From NCBI GenBank assembly GCA_031285295.1, contig JAITWK010000016.1, forward strand, positions 1 to 42,864: a stretch of DNA of 42,864 nucleotides. Reading direction: 5' to 3'. The position numbers and the translations under genes were made by a program. The DNA is from Deltaproteobacteria bacterium. Its GTDB lineage: Bacteria > Desulfobacterota > Desulfovibrionia > Desulfovibrionales > Desulfovibrionaceae. The notes beneath the pieces were generated by a model. The model made no database searches and was not told the DNA's origin. It saw nothing but the letters and a program-made list of their open reading frames with translations. Numbering within the stretch: the first letter of the stretch is position 1; the number at the start of each line of letters is the position of its first letter. Positions 8,440-15,555 of the stretch are shown piece by piece.

Positions 8440-9307
8440 CGAAAACGCAACCCCCACTCCGACCTACGAGCCTGGCACCCGGAATCCGTATATGCCTTAT
8501 GTGGCCACGGTGGTGGAAGTGGTGACCGAGACGCACAACATCAAAACCTTCCGGCTGCGGCTGGACGGCGAAGGTGTGCACGAGGCTTTCGATCACAAGC
8601 CGGGCCAGACGGGGCAGCTTTCCGTGTTCGGCGTTGGCGAATCCACTTTCGTCATCAACTCGCCGCCAACCCGCAAGGACAAATACATTCAGTTCAGTTG
8701 CATGCGGGCCGGTGAAGTTACTACCGCTCTGCATGGCTTGCAGGCTGGCGACAAAATCGGCGTGCGCGCTCCCATGGGCAACTCCTTTGATTACGACGCC
8801 ATGAAGGGCAAGGATATCTTCTTTATCGGCGGCGGCATCGGCATGGCCCCCATGCGCACCCTGTTGCTCTACATGCTGGATAACCGCAAGGACTACGGCA
8901 AAATCAGCCTGCTTTACGGCGCGAAATCGCCGGAAGACCTTTCTTTTGCCGAAGACCGCGAAGACTGGCTGAAGCGTGACGACATGAATACCTACCTGAC
9001 CATCGACAAGGAAGCGCCGGGTTGGGAACACAAAGTCGGCCTTATTCCGCATGTGCTGGAAGCCATCGGCCCCAGCCCGGAAAATTGCGTGGCCATTACC
9101 TGCGGTCCGCCAATCATGATCAAGTTTGTGCTTCAGGCTCTGAACAAGCTGGGCTTCAAGCCGGATCAGATCGTAACCACACTGGAAAAACGCATGAAGT
9201 GCGGCATCGGCATTTGCGGTCGCTGCAACATCGGCGGCAAATACGTCTGCATTGACGGCCCGGTGTTCACTTTTGAGCAGTTGAGCCAAATGCCGAACGA
9301 GCTGTAA
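8432..9307 (+). CDS. flxA: FlxA, FAD/NAD(P)-binding oxidoreductase subunit
   Basis: Electron-input subunit expected to oxidise NADH (or to reduce NAD+ in the reverse direction). The 291-residue protein has the ferredoxin-NADP reductase layout: a beta-barrel FAD domain (residues 20-125, with the motif FVINSPPTRKD), a nucleotide-binding domain opening with GGGIGMAPMRTL near residue 132, a conserved CGPPIM strand near 227, and a C-terminal four-cysteine [2Fe-2S] site (CGIGICGRC, then YVC). This matches FlxA and the AsrB/dihydroorotate dehydrogenase PyrK type. It overlaps flxB by 8 bp and is the last gene of the operon; a large inverted repeat begins right at its stop codon. Confidence 0.92.
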   Translation: MANENATPTPTYEPGTRNPYMPYVATVVEVVTETHNIKTFRLRLDGEGVHEAFDHKPGQTGQLSVFGVGESTFVINSPPTRKDKYIQFSCMRAGEVTTALHGLQAGDKIGVRAPMGNSFDYDAMKGKDIFFIGGGIGMAPMRTLLLYMLDNRKDYGKISLLYGAKSPEDLSFAEDREDWLKRDDMNTYLTIDKEAPGWEHKVGLIPHVLEAIGPSPENCVAITCGPPIMIKFVLQALNKLGFKPDQIVTTLEKRMKCGIGICGRCNIGGKYVCIDGPVFTFEQLSQMPNEL

Positions 9308-9456
9308 AAGCTGTTTTTAAACGGCTCTTTTGTCCAATAACTGCGTCAGCCGACCTTTTTTACTACGGTCAAGTACGATAAGAGTACATTCCCTCCGTAA
9401 AAAAGGTCGGCTTTCTTGTTCTTGAAGCAAAATATCTCGTTTAATAAACAGCTTTT
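9306..9456. repeat. Diverged member of the nested inverted-repeat family; hdr-flx terminator
   Basis: A 151-bp element bounded by the perfect 11-bp inverted repeat AAAAGCTGTTT (9306-9316) and AAACAGCTTTT (9446-9456), which starts within the flxA stop codon. Inside is a strong stem of GCCGACCTTTTTTAC and GTAAAAAAGGTCGGC. The apex reads CGGTC, AAGTAC, five bases, GAGTAC (9371-9387), the same apex as in the copies at 15007 and 39575. It probably terminates the hdr-flx transcript. Confidence 0.7.
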
Positions 9457-9495
9457 TAAAGCACCAAGCCGAAATCATTTCCACAGGAGCCTGAC

Positions 9496-10416
9496 ATGCC
9501 GGAACTGCCGGAAGTTGAAACTGTGGCGCGTACGCTACGCCCGCAAGTTCAGGATCGTTATATCGGCAAGACCGAAATTCTGTTTGCCCGCACCCTGCAA
9601 GCCGGACATGATCTGCTGCCCCTGCTGACGGGCGCGAAGATTGTGAATGCCCGCCGCCGGGCCAAAGTGCTGTTGCTGGATGTTCTGACTGCTGCGGCTT
9701 CGCGGGATGTCAATAGCGAACCGCTGATTCTGGCTTTTCACCTGAAAATGACCGGGCAGCTTTTCGTGCATGGGCTTGAGGTTGAGCCGAACAAGCACAC
9801 AAAAATTGTTTTCGGTCTGCACTCGGAGCAAGAACAAGCTTTGCAGGCTGGCGGGGTCAAATTAGCCGCCCAAACCAATACGGGCAGTATGGATAACCAG
9901 CCGCAAGCCCGTCTGTTTTTTGATGACATGCGTACTTTTGGCTATTGCCGCATAATGCGCCCAAAGGATTTGCAAGACTGGGCCTTCTGGAACAAACTGG
10001 GCCTGGAGCCGCTGGAACATAGCGCAAATGAACTGGCGGAACGTTTTGCTGCCAAAAAAGGCCGCATCAAAAATGTGCTGCTGGATCAGGAAGTGGTTTG
10101 CGGCATCGGCAACATCTACGCCGATGAAGCCCTGTTCCGGGCTGGAATCCGGCCGGACGTCAAAACCGATGCCCTTGCGCCGAGCCGTTTGCTTAAACTT
10201 GGGACTGAGGTTCAGGCCGTGTTGCAGGAATCCATTGCGGCCTGCGGCAGTTCCATCCGCGATTACCGCGATGCCAACGGCAATGTGGGGGCTTTTCAGA
10301 ATACGTTCAAAGCTTACGGGCGGGGAGGGGAGCCCTGTACCCTGTGCGGCACCATAATGACTGCCTGCCGGGTGGCCGGACGGGGAACCTGCTATTGCGG
10401 GAAGTGCCAGAAGTAA
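9496..10416 (+). CDS. mutM: Formamidopyrimidine-DNA glycosylase
   Basis: Base-excision repair enzyme that removes 8-oxoguanine and formamidopyrimidines and nicks the abasic site. The mature N-terminus carries the catalytic Pro2 and Glu3 (MPELPEVETVAR) and Lys57 (RRRAKVLL). The helix-two-turn-helix segment is present (KKGRIKNVLLDQEVVCGIGN) and the C-terminus has a complete zinc finger (CTLCG, then CYCGKC). At 306 residues it is longer than the common 270; the surplus is a Gln/Ala-rich insert around residues 112-138, between two strands of the N-terminal domain, and should be a surface loop. Start chosen for AGGAG nine bases upstream. It appears monocistronic between the terminator-like repeat and the next promoter region. 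Confidence 0.95.
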   Translation: MPELPEVETVARTLRPQVQDRYIGKTEILFARTLQAGHDLLPLLTGAKIVNARRRAKVLLLDVLTAAASRDVNSEPLILAFHLKMTGQLFVHGLEVEPNKHTKIVFGLHSEQEQALQAGGVKLAAQTNTGSMDNQPQARLFFDDMRTFGYCRIMRPKDLQDWAFWNKLGLEPLEHSANELAERFAAKKGRIKNVLLDQEVVCGIGNIYADEALFRAGIRPDVKTDALAPSRLLKLGTEVQAVLQESIAACGSSIRDYRDANGNVGAFQNTFKAYGRGGEPCTLCGTIMTACRVAGRGTCYCGKCQK

Positions 10417-10519
10417 ATGACAGGCGTGACGCAGGTTTGTTATCGTTAATATAGGCATTGCCTTGCAACCCGGCCTGGCATATGTGAAACTTCATAAACC
10501 CTAAAAACAGGAAGGGATC

Positions 10520-11227
10520 ATGAAGTTCACAGTTTCCAAAGAATTGTTCGAGGTTTTGGGCGAGGCCTGTTTTGGCGTTGTGGCCGTGCAAGGTTTGGAT
10601 AACAATCTGGATTTGCCCGTGATCCGGCAGGATCTGGCCGAGCAAATCGCGGCCCGTGAAGCTGAGTTTGAAAATAAAAAAGTTAAGGAAGACGCGCAGA
10701 TAGTTCCTTACCGCGAAGCTTTTCAGGCTCTCGGCATCAATCCCAACAAATATATGTGCTCCATTGAGGCACTGCTTAGCCGGATAGCCAAGAAAAAAGG
10801 TATGCCGAACATCAATGCGGGCGTTGATCTCGGCAATGCGGTATCTCTTAAATATTGCCTGCCCATGGGTGCGCATGACCTGGACACCATGCAGGGCGAT
10901 ATCGAAATTCGCCGCGCGGCAGGCCAGGACACCTTTGTGCCTTTTGGCGAAACTGTGGCCGAAACCCCGGATGCCGGCGAGATGGTTTATGTCTCCGGGC
11001 ATACCGTGCGCACCCGGCGCTGGACCTGGCGGCAGAGTGAGCACGGCAAAATTACCGCTGCCACCTCCTCGATTTTTTACCCCATTGATGGCTTTAAAAA
11101 CGTGAACGAAGCCAAGGTGCTGGCCGCCCGCGATGAATTGGCCGCCAAGGCCAAAAGCCTGTTCAATTGTAAGGTGATTACTGGTTTTGTGGATAAGCAT
11201 AGCCCTGAATTTGAATTAACATTCTAA
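10520..11227 (+). CDS. B3/B4 domain protein (PheRS beta-like fold)
   Basis: A 235-residue stand-alone protein with the B3/B4 domain that in phenylalanyl-tRNA synthetase beta chains forms the editing/tRNA-binding module. Visible family features are the N-terminal VSKELFEVLGEACFGVVAV strand, the motif YREAFQALGINPNKY, the acidic-polar strand INAGVDLGNAVSLKYCLPMG, and the DIEIRRAAG and TWRQSEHGKIT segments. It lacks all synthetase catalytic regions. Free-standing homologues may act as trans-editing or modification factors, but the biochemical role is not established. Start follows AGGAAGGG. It is five bases upstream of larE, so the two are probably co-transcribed. Confidence 0.8.
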   Translation: MKFTVSKELFEVLGEACFGVVAVQGLDNNLDLPVIRQDLAEQIAAREAEFENKKVKEDAQIVPYREAFQALGINPNKYMCSIEALLSRIAKKKGMPNINAGVDLGNAVSLKYCLPMGAHDLDTMQGDIEIRRAAGQDTFVPFGETVAETPDAGEMVYVSGHTVRTRRWTWRQSEHGKITAATSSIFYPIDGFKNVNEAKVLAARDELAAKAKSLFNCKVITGFVDKHSPEFELTF

Positions 11228-11232
11228 AGAAT

Positions 11233-12138
11233 ATGGATCATCTTTGGGCCAGACTGCGCGAAAGACTGCTGGCGCTTGACGCGGAAAGCCGCGCCAGCGG
11301 CGGGCGCGGTCTGGCTATTGCCTTTTCCGGCGGCGTGGACAGCCGTTTTCTGACCCATGCCGCCGCTTTGTTGAATATTGAGGTGCTGGCCCTGCATTTT
11401 TGCGGGCCGCACTTCAAGCGCGAGGCGGAAGCTGCTGCGCTGGACTGGCTGCGCGGACGGACAGGCGAGCATTCAACTCTGAGCTATAGCCTGATTGAGG
11501 CGGATGCGCTGGCTTTGGACGAAGTGCGTCATAACAGCCCGGAGCGTTGCTATCATTGCAAAAAATTGGCTTTCGGCCTCTTGCGGGCCGAGGCGCTACG
11601 GCGCGGAAAAAGCTGCCTTTGTGACGGGAGCCTTGCTTCGGATAATCAGGAATATCGCCCTGGCCGCCGGGCCATGACCGAATTGGGCATAGTCTCGCCG
11701 CTGGCCGATGTAGGCTTTACCAAGGCCGAAGTGCGGGAGCTGGGCGCAAAGCTCGGTCTGGACGATACCGCGCAGCAGGGGCAGCCCTGTTTGCTCACCC
11801 GTTTTGATTACGGTCTGGAAGCCACGCCGGATTTACTGCATGTGCTGGATCGAGCCGAAAGCGCGGTGACTGAAGTGCTGCGCGAGTTCTCTCTTTGTGG
11901 TGCCGCGCCTTTTAATGGTGAGTTGCCTTTTCGCTTGCGTCTGCTCACTTCCAAAACAGTTCTATTCCAGCCGGAATTGCATCTTCAGCTTGCTCCTGAA
12001 AGTCTGGCGGCACAGCCGGAACTGCGTGATAATCTTATTCATGCGCTTGCGTCACATGAATTTACAGCGCATGGTTTAGGGCAGGTAAAAATAGTAGCCA
12101 TGCCGGATTTGAGTGGTTTTTTTGATCGGAGGGGCTAA
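11233..12138 (+). CDS. larE: LarE-type ATP-dependent sulfur-insertion enzyme
   Basis: PP-loop ATP pyrophosphatase that, in LarE proteins, adenylates a nicotinic-acid mononucleotide derivative and donates sulfur to build the nickel-pincer cofactor of lactate racemase-like enzymes. The 301-residue sequence has the PP-loop (FSGGVDSRFL, residues 31-40), a Cys-x2-Cys (ERCYHCKK, about 100-107), the segment CDGSLASDNQEYRPGRRAM, and QPCLLTRF, in which the cysteine occupies the position of the sacrificial Cys of characterised LarE. Whether this enzyme is sacrificial or uses an Fe-S cluster (the extra Cys pair allows it) cannot be decided here. No larA, larB or larC lies in the window. It shares a TAATG overlap with the next gene. 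Confidence 0.85.
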   Translation: MDHLWARLRERLLALDAESRASGGRGLAIAFSGGVDSRFLTHAAALLNIEVLALHFCGPHFKREAEAAALDWLRGRTGEHSTLSYSLIEADALALDEVRHNSPERCYHCKKLAFGLLRAEALRRGKSCLCDGSLASDNQEYRPGRRAMTELGIVSPLADVGFTKAEVRELGAKLGLDDTAQQGQPCLLTRFDYGLEATPDLLHVLDRAESAVTEVLREFSLCGAAPFNGELPFRLRLLTSKTVLFQPELHLQLAPESLAAQPELRDNLIHALASHEFTAHGLGQVKIVAMPDLSGFFDRRG

Positions 12139-13166
12139 TGACGCGGACAACCAGCGCGGTAACCGGCGCTTTCGGTTTCAGTGGCCGCTACATAGCGGCC
12201 AGACTGCTGCGCTCCGGGCAGCGGGTTGTTACCCTCACCAATTCGCCTAAGCGGGCCAACCCATTTGCCGGGGAGGTGGAAGCCCGTCCCCTGAATTTTG
12301 CCTCGCCGGATAGCCTGGCCTCCAGTCTGGATGGCGTGGAAACTCTTTATAACACTTACTGGGTGCGCTTTAACCGCAAGAATCCCGCGCTGAATCAGCC
12401 GGATCAGGAAGAAGCCCTGCGGAACAGCGAGGTTTTGTTCAGGGCAGCCAAACTGGCTGGCGTGCGGCGCATCGCGCATATCAGCGTGGCGCACGCGGAC
12501 GCGGCTTCGCCCCTGCCTTACTACCGCAACAAAGGTTTGGCCGAGCAGGCACTGGCAGCCAGCGGGGTTAATCATGCTATTTTTCGCCCGGCCATGCTTT
12601 TCGGCCCCGGCTCGGTGCTGCTGAACAACCTGGCCTGGACCCTGCGCCGCTTTCCGCTATGTTTCATGTTTGGCGATGGCGCTTATCGCCTGCGCCCGAT
12701 TTTTGTCGATGATTTGGCCGCCCTGATGTGCGGGGACTGCGCGGCAGGCGCACCCGCTGCATCAGTTGCCGCCGCCGCATCCGCCGTTTCCGGCTCGCAG
12801 ATTGTGTCCGTTACACCTGTTCCGGCAAGCGGGAGCGGCCTGATTCACGCGCTTGGCCCGGAAGAATACAGCTTTCGCGATCTTATGCGTATGCTGGGCG
12901 AGGTCATCGGTTGCCGCCGCCCGCTGATCGGGATGCCGGTCACTCTGGCCTGGCCGGGCGTATGGCTGCTGGGCAAAGTTCTGGGCGAAAGCCTGGTCAC
13001 CCGCGATGAAATTTCCGGGCTGATGAACGGTCTGCTTACCGTCACGGGAGCGCCAGCCAGCGGCGGAACCAAACTCAGCGAATGGGCGCGGGCGAACGCC
13101 GCTTCGCTCGGGCGGGTTTTTATCAGCGAGAACTCGCGGCGCAGGGATAGGGTTAGCGCTTATTAA
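12138..13166 (+). CDS. NAD(P)-binding epimerase/NDUFA9-like protein
   Basis: Extended short-chain dehydrogenase-type protein of 342 residues. The nucleotide site is GAFGFSGRYIA (GxxGxxG, residues 10-20). Later segments match atypical family members related to complex I subunit NDUFA9 and NmrA-like proteins: an NTYWVRF strand, RRIAHISVAHAD, a YYRNKGLAEQAL helix in the place of the YxxxK catalytic pair, and FRPAMLFGPGS. Residues 190-225 include an Ala/Val-rich insert that varies in composition. The substrate is unknown. It overlaps larE by one base and precedes the MFS gene by 33 bp, so all four genes from 10520 to 14540 may form one unit. Confidence 0.75.
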   Translation: MTRTTSAVTGAFGFSGRYIAARLLRSGQRVVTLTNSPKRANPFAGEVEARPLNFASPDSLASSLDGVETLYNTYWVRFNRKNPALNQPDQEEALRNSEVLFRAAKLAGVRRIAHISVAHADAASPLPYYRNKGLAEQALAASGVNHAIFRPAMLFGPGSVLLNNLAWTLRRFPLCFMFGDGAYRLRPIFVDDLAALMCGDCAAGAPAASVAAAASAVSGSQIVSVTPVPASGSGLIHALGPEEYSFRDLMRMLGEVIGCRRPLIGMPVTLAWPGVWLLGKVLGESLVTRDEISGLMNGLLTVTGAPASGGTKLSEWARANAASLGRVFISENSRRRDRVSAY

Positions 13167-13199
13167 TTAATAAAACCGGAATCTGCAAGCAATACTGAA

Positions 13200-14540
13200 A
13201 TGTCAGCCAAACCAGAAAACACCACCCATACTGCCCCCTCTGCCCAGGCGGGCTCATTAACCCCGGCCTCCAGCCCCGGCCCTGCCTCCGGACAGCGGAT
13301 AATGCTTCTGGCTTTTGCCTCCACCAGCAGTATGATTATGGGCGTGAGCAGCATCATGCCCATGGTGCCTATGCTGTCCAAGGTTTTTGAGGTCAGCCTG
13401 GTTCATGCCAGTCTGGTAATAACCGTGTTCAGCCTGCCCGGCATTATCTTTGCCATCTTTGCCGGTATGTTGGCCGACCGCTTCGGCCGCAAAGTGGTGT
13501 TAGCCCCGTCTTTGCTTATTTTTAGCCTGGCCGGGGGGGCTTGCGCTCTGGCTCAGGATTTTGAGACTCTGTTGATCCTGCGTTTCATTCAGGGGGTGGG
13601 CTCGGCTCCACTCAGTCTGCTTAACACCACAATTATTGCCGATACCTGGTCCGGTCCGGATTTGGGGCGTATGGTGGGTTACAATATGACCGTGCTAAGC
13701 ATAGGCAACGCGCTTTATCCCTCAATTGGCGGTTTTTTGGCCCATCTGGACTGGCGGCTGCCGTTTTTGCTGCCGCTGCTGGTGCTGCCGGTAGTGCTTA
13801 TCGCCCTGCGCACTCCACTGGCGCGTCCGGGCGGCAATATGGATTTTCGCGCCTACAGCGCCGGGCTGGTCAGAACTTTTGACAACCGGCGCGTGTTGGC
13901 GTTGTTTTTAATTACTTTCCTTACCTTCACCATGCTTTATGGCCCGATTATCACCTGCTTTCCGGCTGTGGCCGATGCCCGTTTTCATGCCGGACCGGGC
14001 GTAATCGGCCTGGGTATGCTGTTTTCCGCCATGGGTACGGGGGTTATGGCGGTGCAGCTTGGCGGCCTCTCCAAGCGCCATTCTCCGCGTAAATTGCTGG
14101 TGGTCAGTCAATGTCTGTATTTGGTGAGCTTGCTGCTGTTCGCGCTGATCAGCCATTTTTCCGGGCCGGACATGATACTTGCGGCTGGTTCTGAGCCGCT
14201 TGCGCCTGGTGCGGTATCGGAAGCGGACGCCGCACTTGGCGCTTACGGGTTGTACTGGCTGGGTTTGCCGATTTTTCTTTTCGGCCTGGGGCAGGGGCTC
14301 AATATCCCCAACGTGCAGACCCAGCTTTTGCAAGCAAGCGGCGCGGCGCAACGGGCCTCGATTATGGCCGTGAACTCCATGCTGCAACGCATCGGCCAGA
14401 CCGTGGCCCCGATCGGATTCAGCGCGGTAATGGTAGCCGTGGGCCTGGAGGCGGGGTTTTTTGTGGCCATCCTGTTGGCTTTGCTGGTAATTTTTTTAGC
14501 TATGGCTTTTTTGCCTAAAAGCGATAAAAGTTGTTCATAA
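13200..14540 (+). CDS. Major facilitator superfamily transporter
   Basis: A 446-residue inner-membrane transporter with about 12 hydrophobic segments. After a Pro/Ser-rich 30-residue N-terminal tail the first helix contains SSMIMGVSSIMPMVPML, and the loop between helices 2 and 3 has the MFS motif ADRFGRKVV. Helix 5 carries a proton-dependent exporter-like pattern (GNALYPSIGGFLA). The overall pattern matches drug/proton antiporters; no substrate can be read. The start ATG 13200 has no strong Shine-Dalgarno, and translation may depend on coupling to the upstream gene. Confidence 0.85.
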   Translation: MSAKPENTTHTAPSAQAGSLTPASSPGPASGQRIMLLAFASTSSMIMGVSSIMPMVPMLSKVFEVSLVHASLVITVFSLPGIIFAIFAGMLADRFGRKVVLAPSLLIFSLAGGACALAQDFETLLILRFIQGVGSAPLSLLNTTIIADTWSGPDLGRMVGYNMTVLSIGNALYPSIGGFLAHLDWRLPFLLPLLVLPVVLIALRTPLARPGGNMDFRAYSAGLVRTFDNRRVLALFLITFLTFTMLYGPIITCFPAVADARFHAGPGVIGLGMLFSAMGTGVMAVQLGGLSKRHSPRKLLVVSQCLYLVSLLLFALISHFSGPDMILAAGSEPLAPGAVSEADAALGAYGLYWLGLPIFLFGLGQGLNIPNVQTQLLQASGAAQRASIMAVNSMLQRIGQTVAPIGFSAVMVAVGLEAGFFVAILLALLVIFLAMAFLPKSDKSCS

Positions 14541-14602
14541 GAAGGTAATAACTCCTAATTTATAAACAACTTTTTCAATTATTAGATTAAACAGGAGCGA
14601 CC

Positions 14603-15010
14603 ATGAAAGATCTTCCGCCGGGCTTTATCTGGTATGCGCACCGGGTTTCTTACGGCGAGACCGATGCCATGGGCGTGGTCTATTACGGCAATTACATGCA
14701 TTTGTTCGAGCGTACGCGTAATGAGCTTATGCGGACTACCGGCATGTCTTACGCGGAGGTTGAGCGGCGGGGCATTTTTCTGCCCGTGCGCCAGGCCGAT
14801 TGCCGCTACCGCATCCCGCTGCGTTATGACGATCTGGCCTGGATCAAGGGCGGCATCAGCGAGTGGGGCCGCGCATCCGTGGTTTTCAGCTATGAAATCT
14901 ATAACGAGACCAAAGATCGCCTGCACGCTACCGGCAGCACGCAACATGCGACAGTTGACGCTTCTGGCCGACCGGTGCCTATTCCCACCTGGTTGCGCGA
15001 GATCTTCTAG
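14603..15010 (+). CDS. YbgC/FadM-type acyl-CoA thioesterase
   Basis: Hotdog-fold thioesterase of 135 residues that should hydrolyse acyl-CoA or acyl-ACP thioesters in the cytoplasm. The family signature GETDAMGVVYYGNYMHLFERTR contains the catalytic aspartate (Asp21) and the conserved Tyr-x-x-Tyr. Further family positions are the Phe/Leu-Pro-Val-Arg strand and YEIYNE. AGGAG lies seven bases before the ATG at 14603. Its TAG stop codon is part of the left terminal arm of the repeat at 15007-15132, which separates it from the convergent CsaA-like gene. The natural substrate is unknown. Confidence 0.85.
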   Translation: MKDLPPGFIWYAHRVSYGETDAMGVVYYGNYMHLFERTRNELMRTTGMSYAEVERRGIFLPVRQADCRYRIPLRYDDLAWIKGGISEWGRASVVFSYEIYNETKDRLHATGSTQHATVDASGRPVPIPTWLREIF

Positions 15011-15132
15011 CGCCTCATTTTGCCGTGATACTTCGTCAGGCATCGTTTTTTGCTCCGGTCGAGTACCAGAAGAGTACACGTCCCTTCGCAAAAAACTCAC
15101 CTTCCTCGTCTGACGACAAAAGCAGGCGCTAG
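15007..15132. repeat. Nested inverted-repeat element, copy 1
   Basis: A 126-bp element with a perfect 9-bp terminal inverted repeat, CTAGCGCCT (15007-15015) and AGGCGCTAG (15124-15132). Further paired arms lie inside: TTTTG with CAAAA, TCGTCAG with CTGACGA, then GTTTTTTGC with GCAAAAAAC. A 10-base bulge (CCGTGATACT) sits on the left side. The apex holds GAGTAC-N5-GAGTAC (15061-15077). It lies between two convergent genes and overlaps the thioesterase stop codon, so it may act as a bidirectional terminator. Confidence 0.8.
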
Positions 15133-15154
15133 CAGATGCTCTCCAATTGGTCTG

Positions 15155-15493
15155 TTAGCAGAGCTTGGAGCCGTCCGGCACCACCCGCTCCGGCCTGGCG
15201 ATTACAATATCGCCATTCGCGTCCGGGAAGCCGGTGAGCAGGAACTGCGAAAGAAAGGGTCCGATTCTTTTTTCCGGAAAGTTGACCACGCCGATGATCT
15301 GCTTGCCGACCAAGTCTTCGGGGGCATAGTGCGCGGTAATCTGGGCGCTGGTTTTCAGTTCGCCTATTTCCGGCCCGAAGTTCACCCAGACCTTCCAGGC
15401 CGGTTTGCGCGCTTCGGGAAAAGCCTCTACCCGGACTACCGTTCCGGCCCGCAGTTCCACTTTTTCAAAATCACCCCAGGTAATTGTTTCCAT
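15155..15493 (-). CDS. CsaA-like tRNA-binding domain protein
   Basis: A 112-residue protein with the EMAP/CsaA tRNA-binding OB fold. The family pattern is clear: [20 protein letters not shown] at the start, the strand [39 protein letters not shown] in the middle, and a C-terminal [17 protein letters not shown]. CsaA proteins are dimeric, bind tRNA, and have been described as export-related chaperones; which of these matters here is unknown. It is followed on the minus strand by the copy 1 repeat and preceded by the large membrane protein gene transcribed toward the same side, with 62 bp between that gene's end and the CsaA-like start. Confidence 0.88.
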   Translation of the reverse strand: METITWGDFEKVELRAGTVVRVEAFPEARKPAWKVWVNFGPEIGELKTSAQITAHYAPEDLVGKQIIGVVNFPEKRIGPFLSQFLLTGFPDANGDIVIARPERVVPDGSKLC

Positions 15494-15555
15494 TTTTATT
15501 TTCCTCGCTAATTTTCAGTTTGCCCTGATCGTTGAGCGGTATAATTAATCATACC

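Noticed and set aside
15061..15077. CRISPR-like direct repeats (GAGTAC)
   Set aside because: Only two short hexamers at the tip of a hairpin, with no repeat-spacer array.
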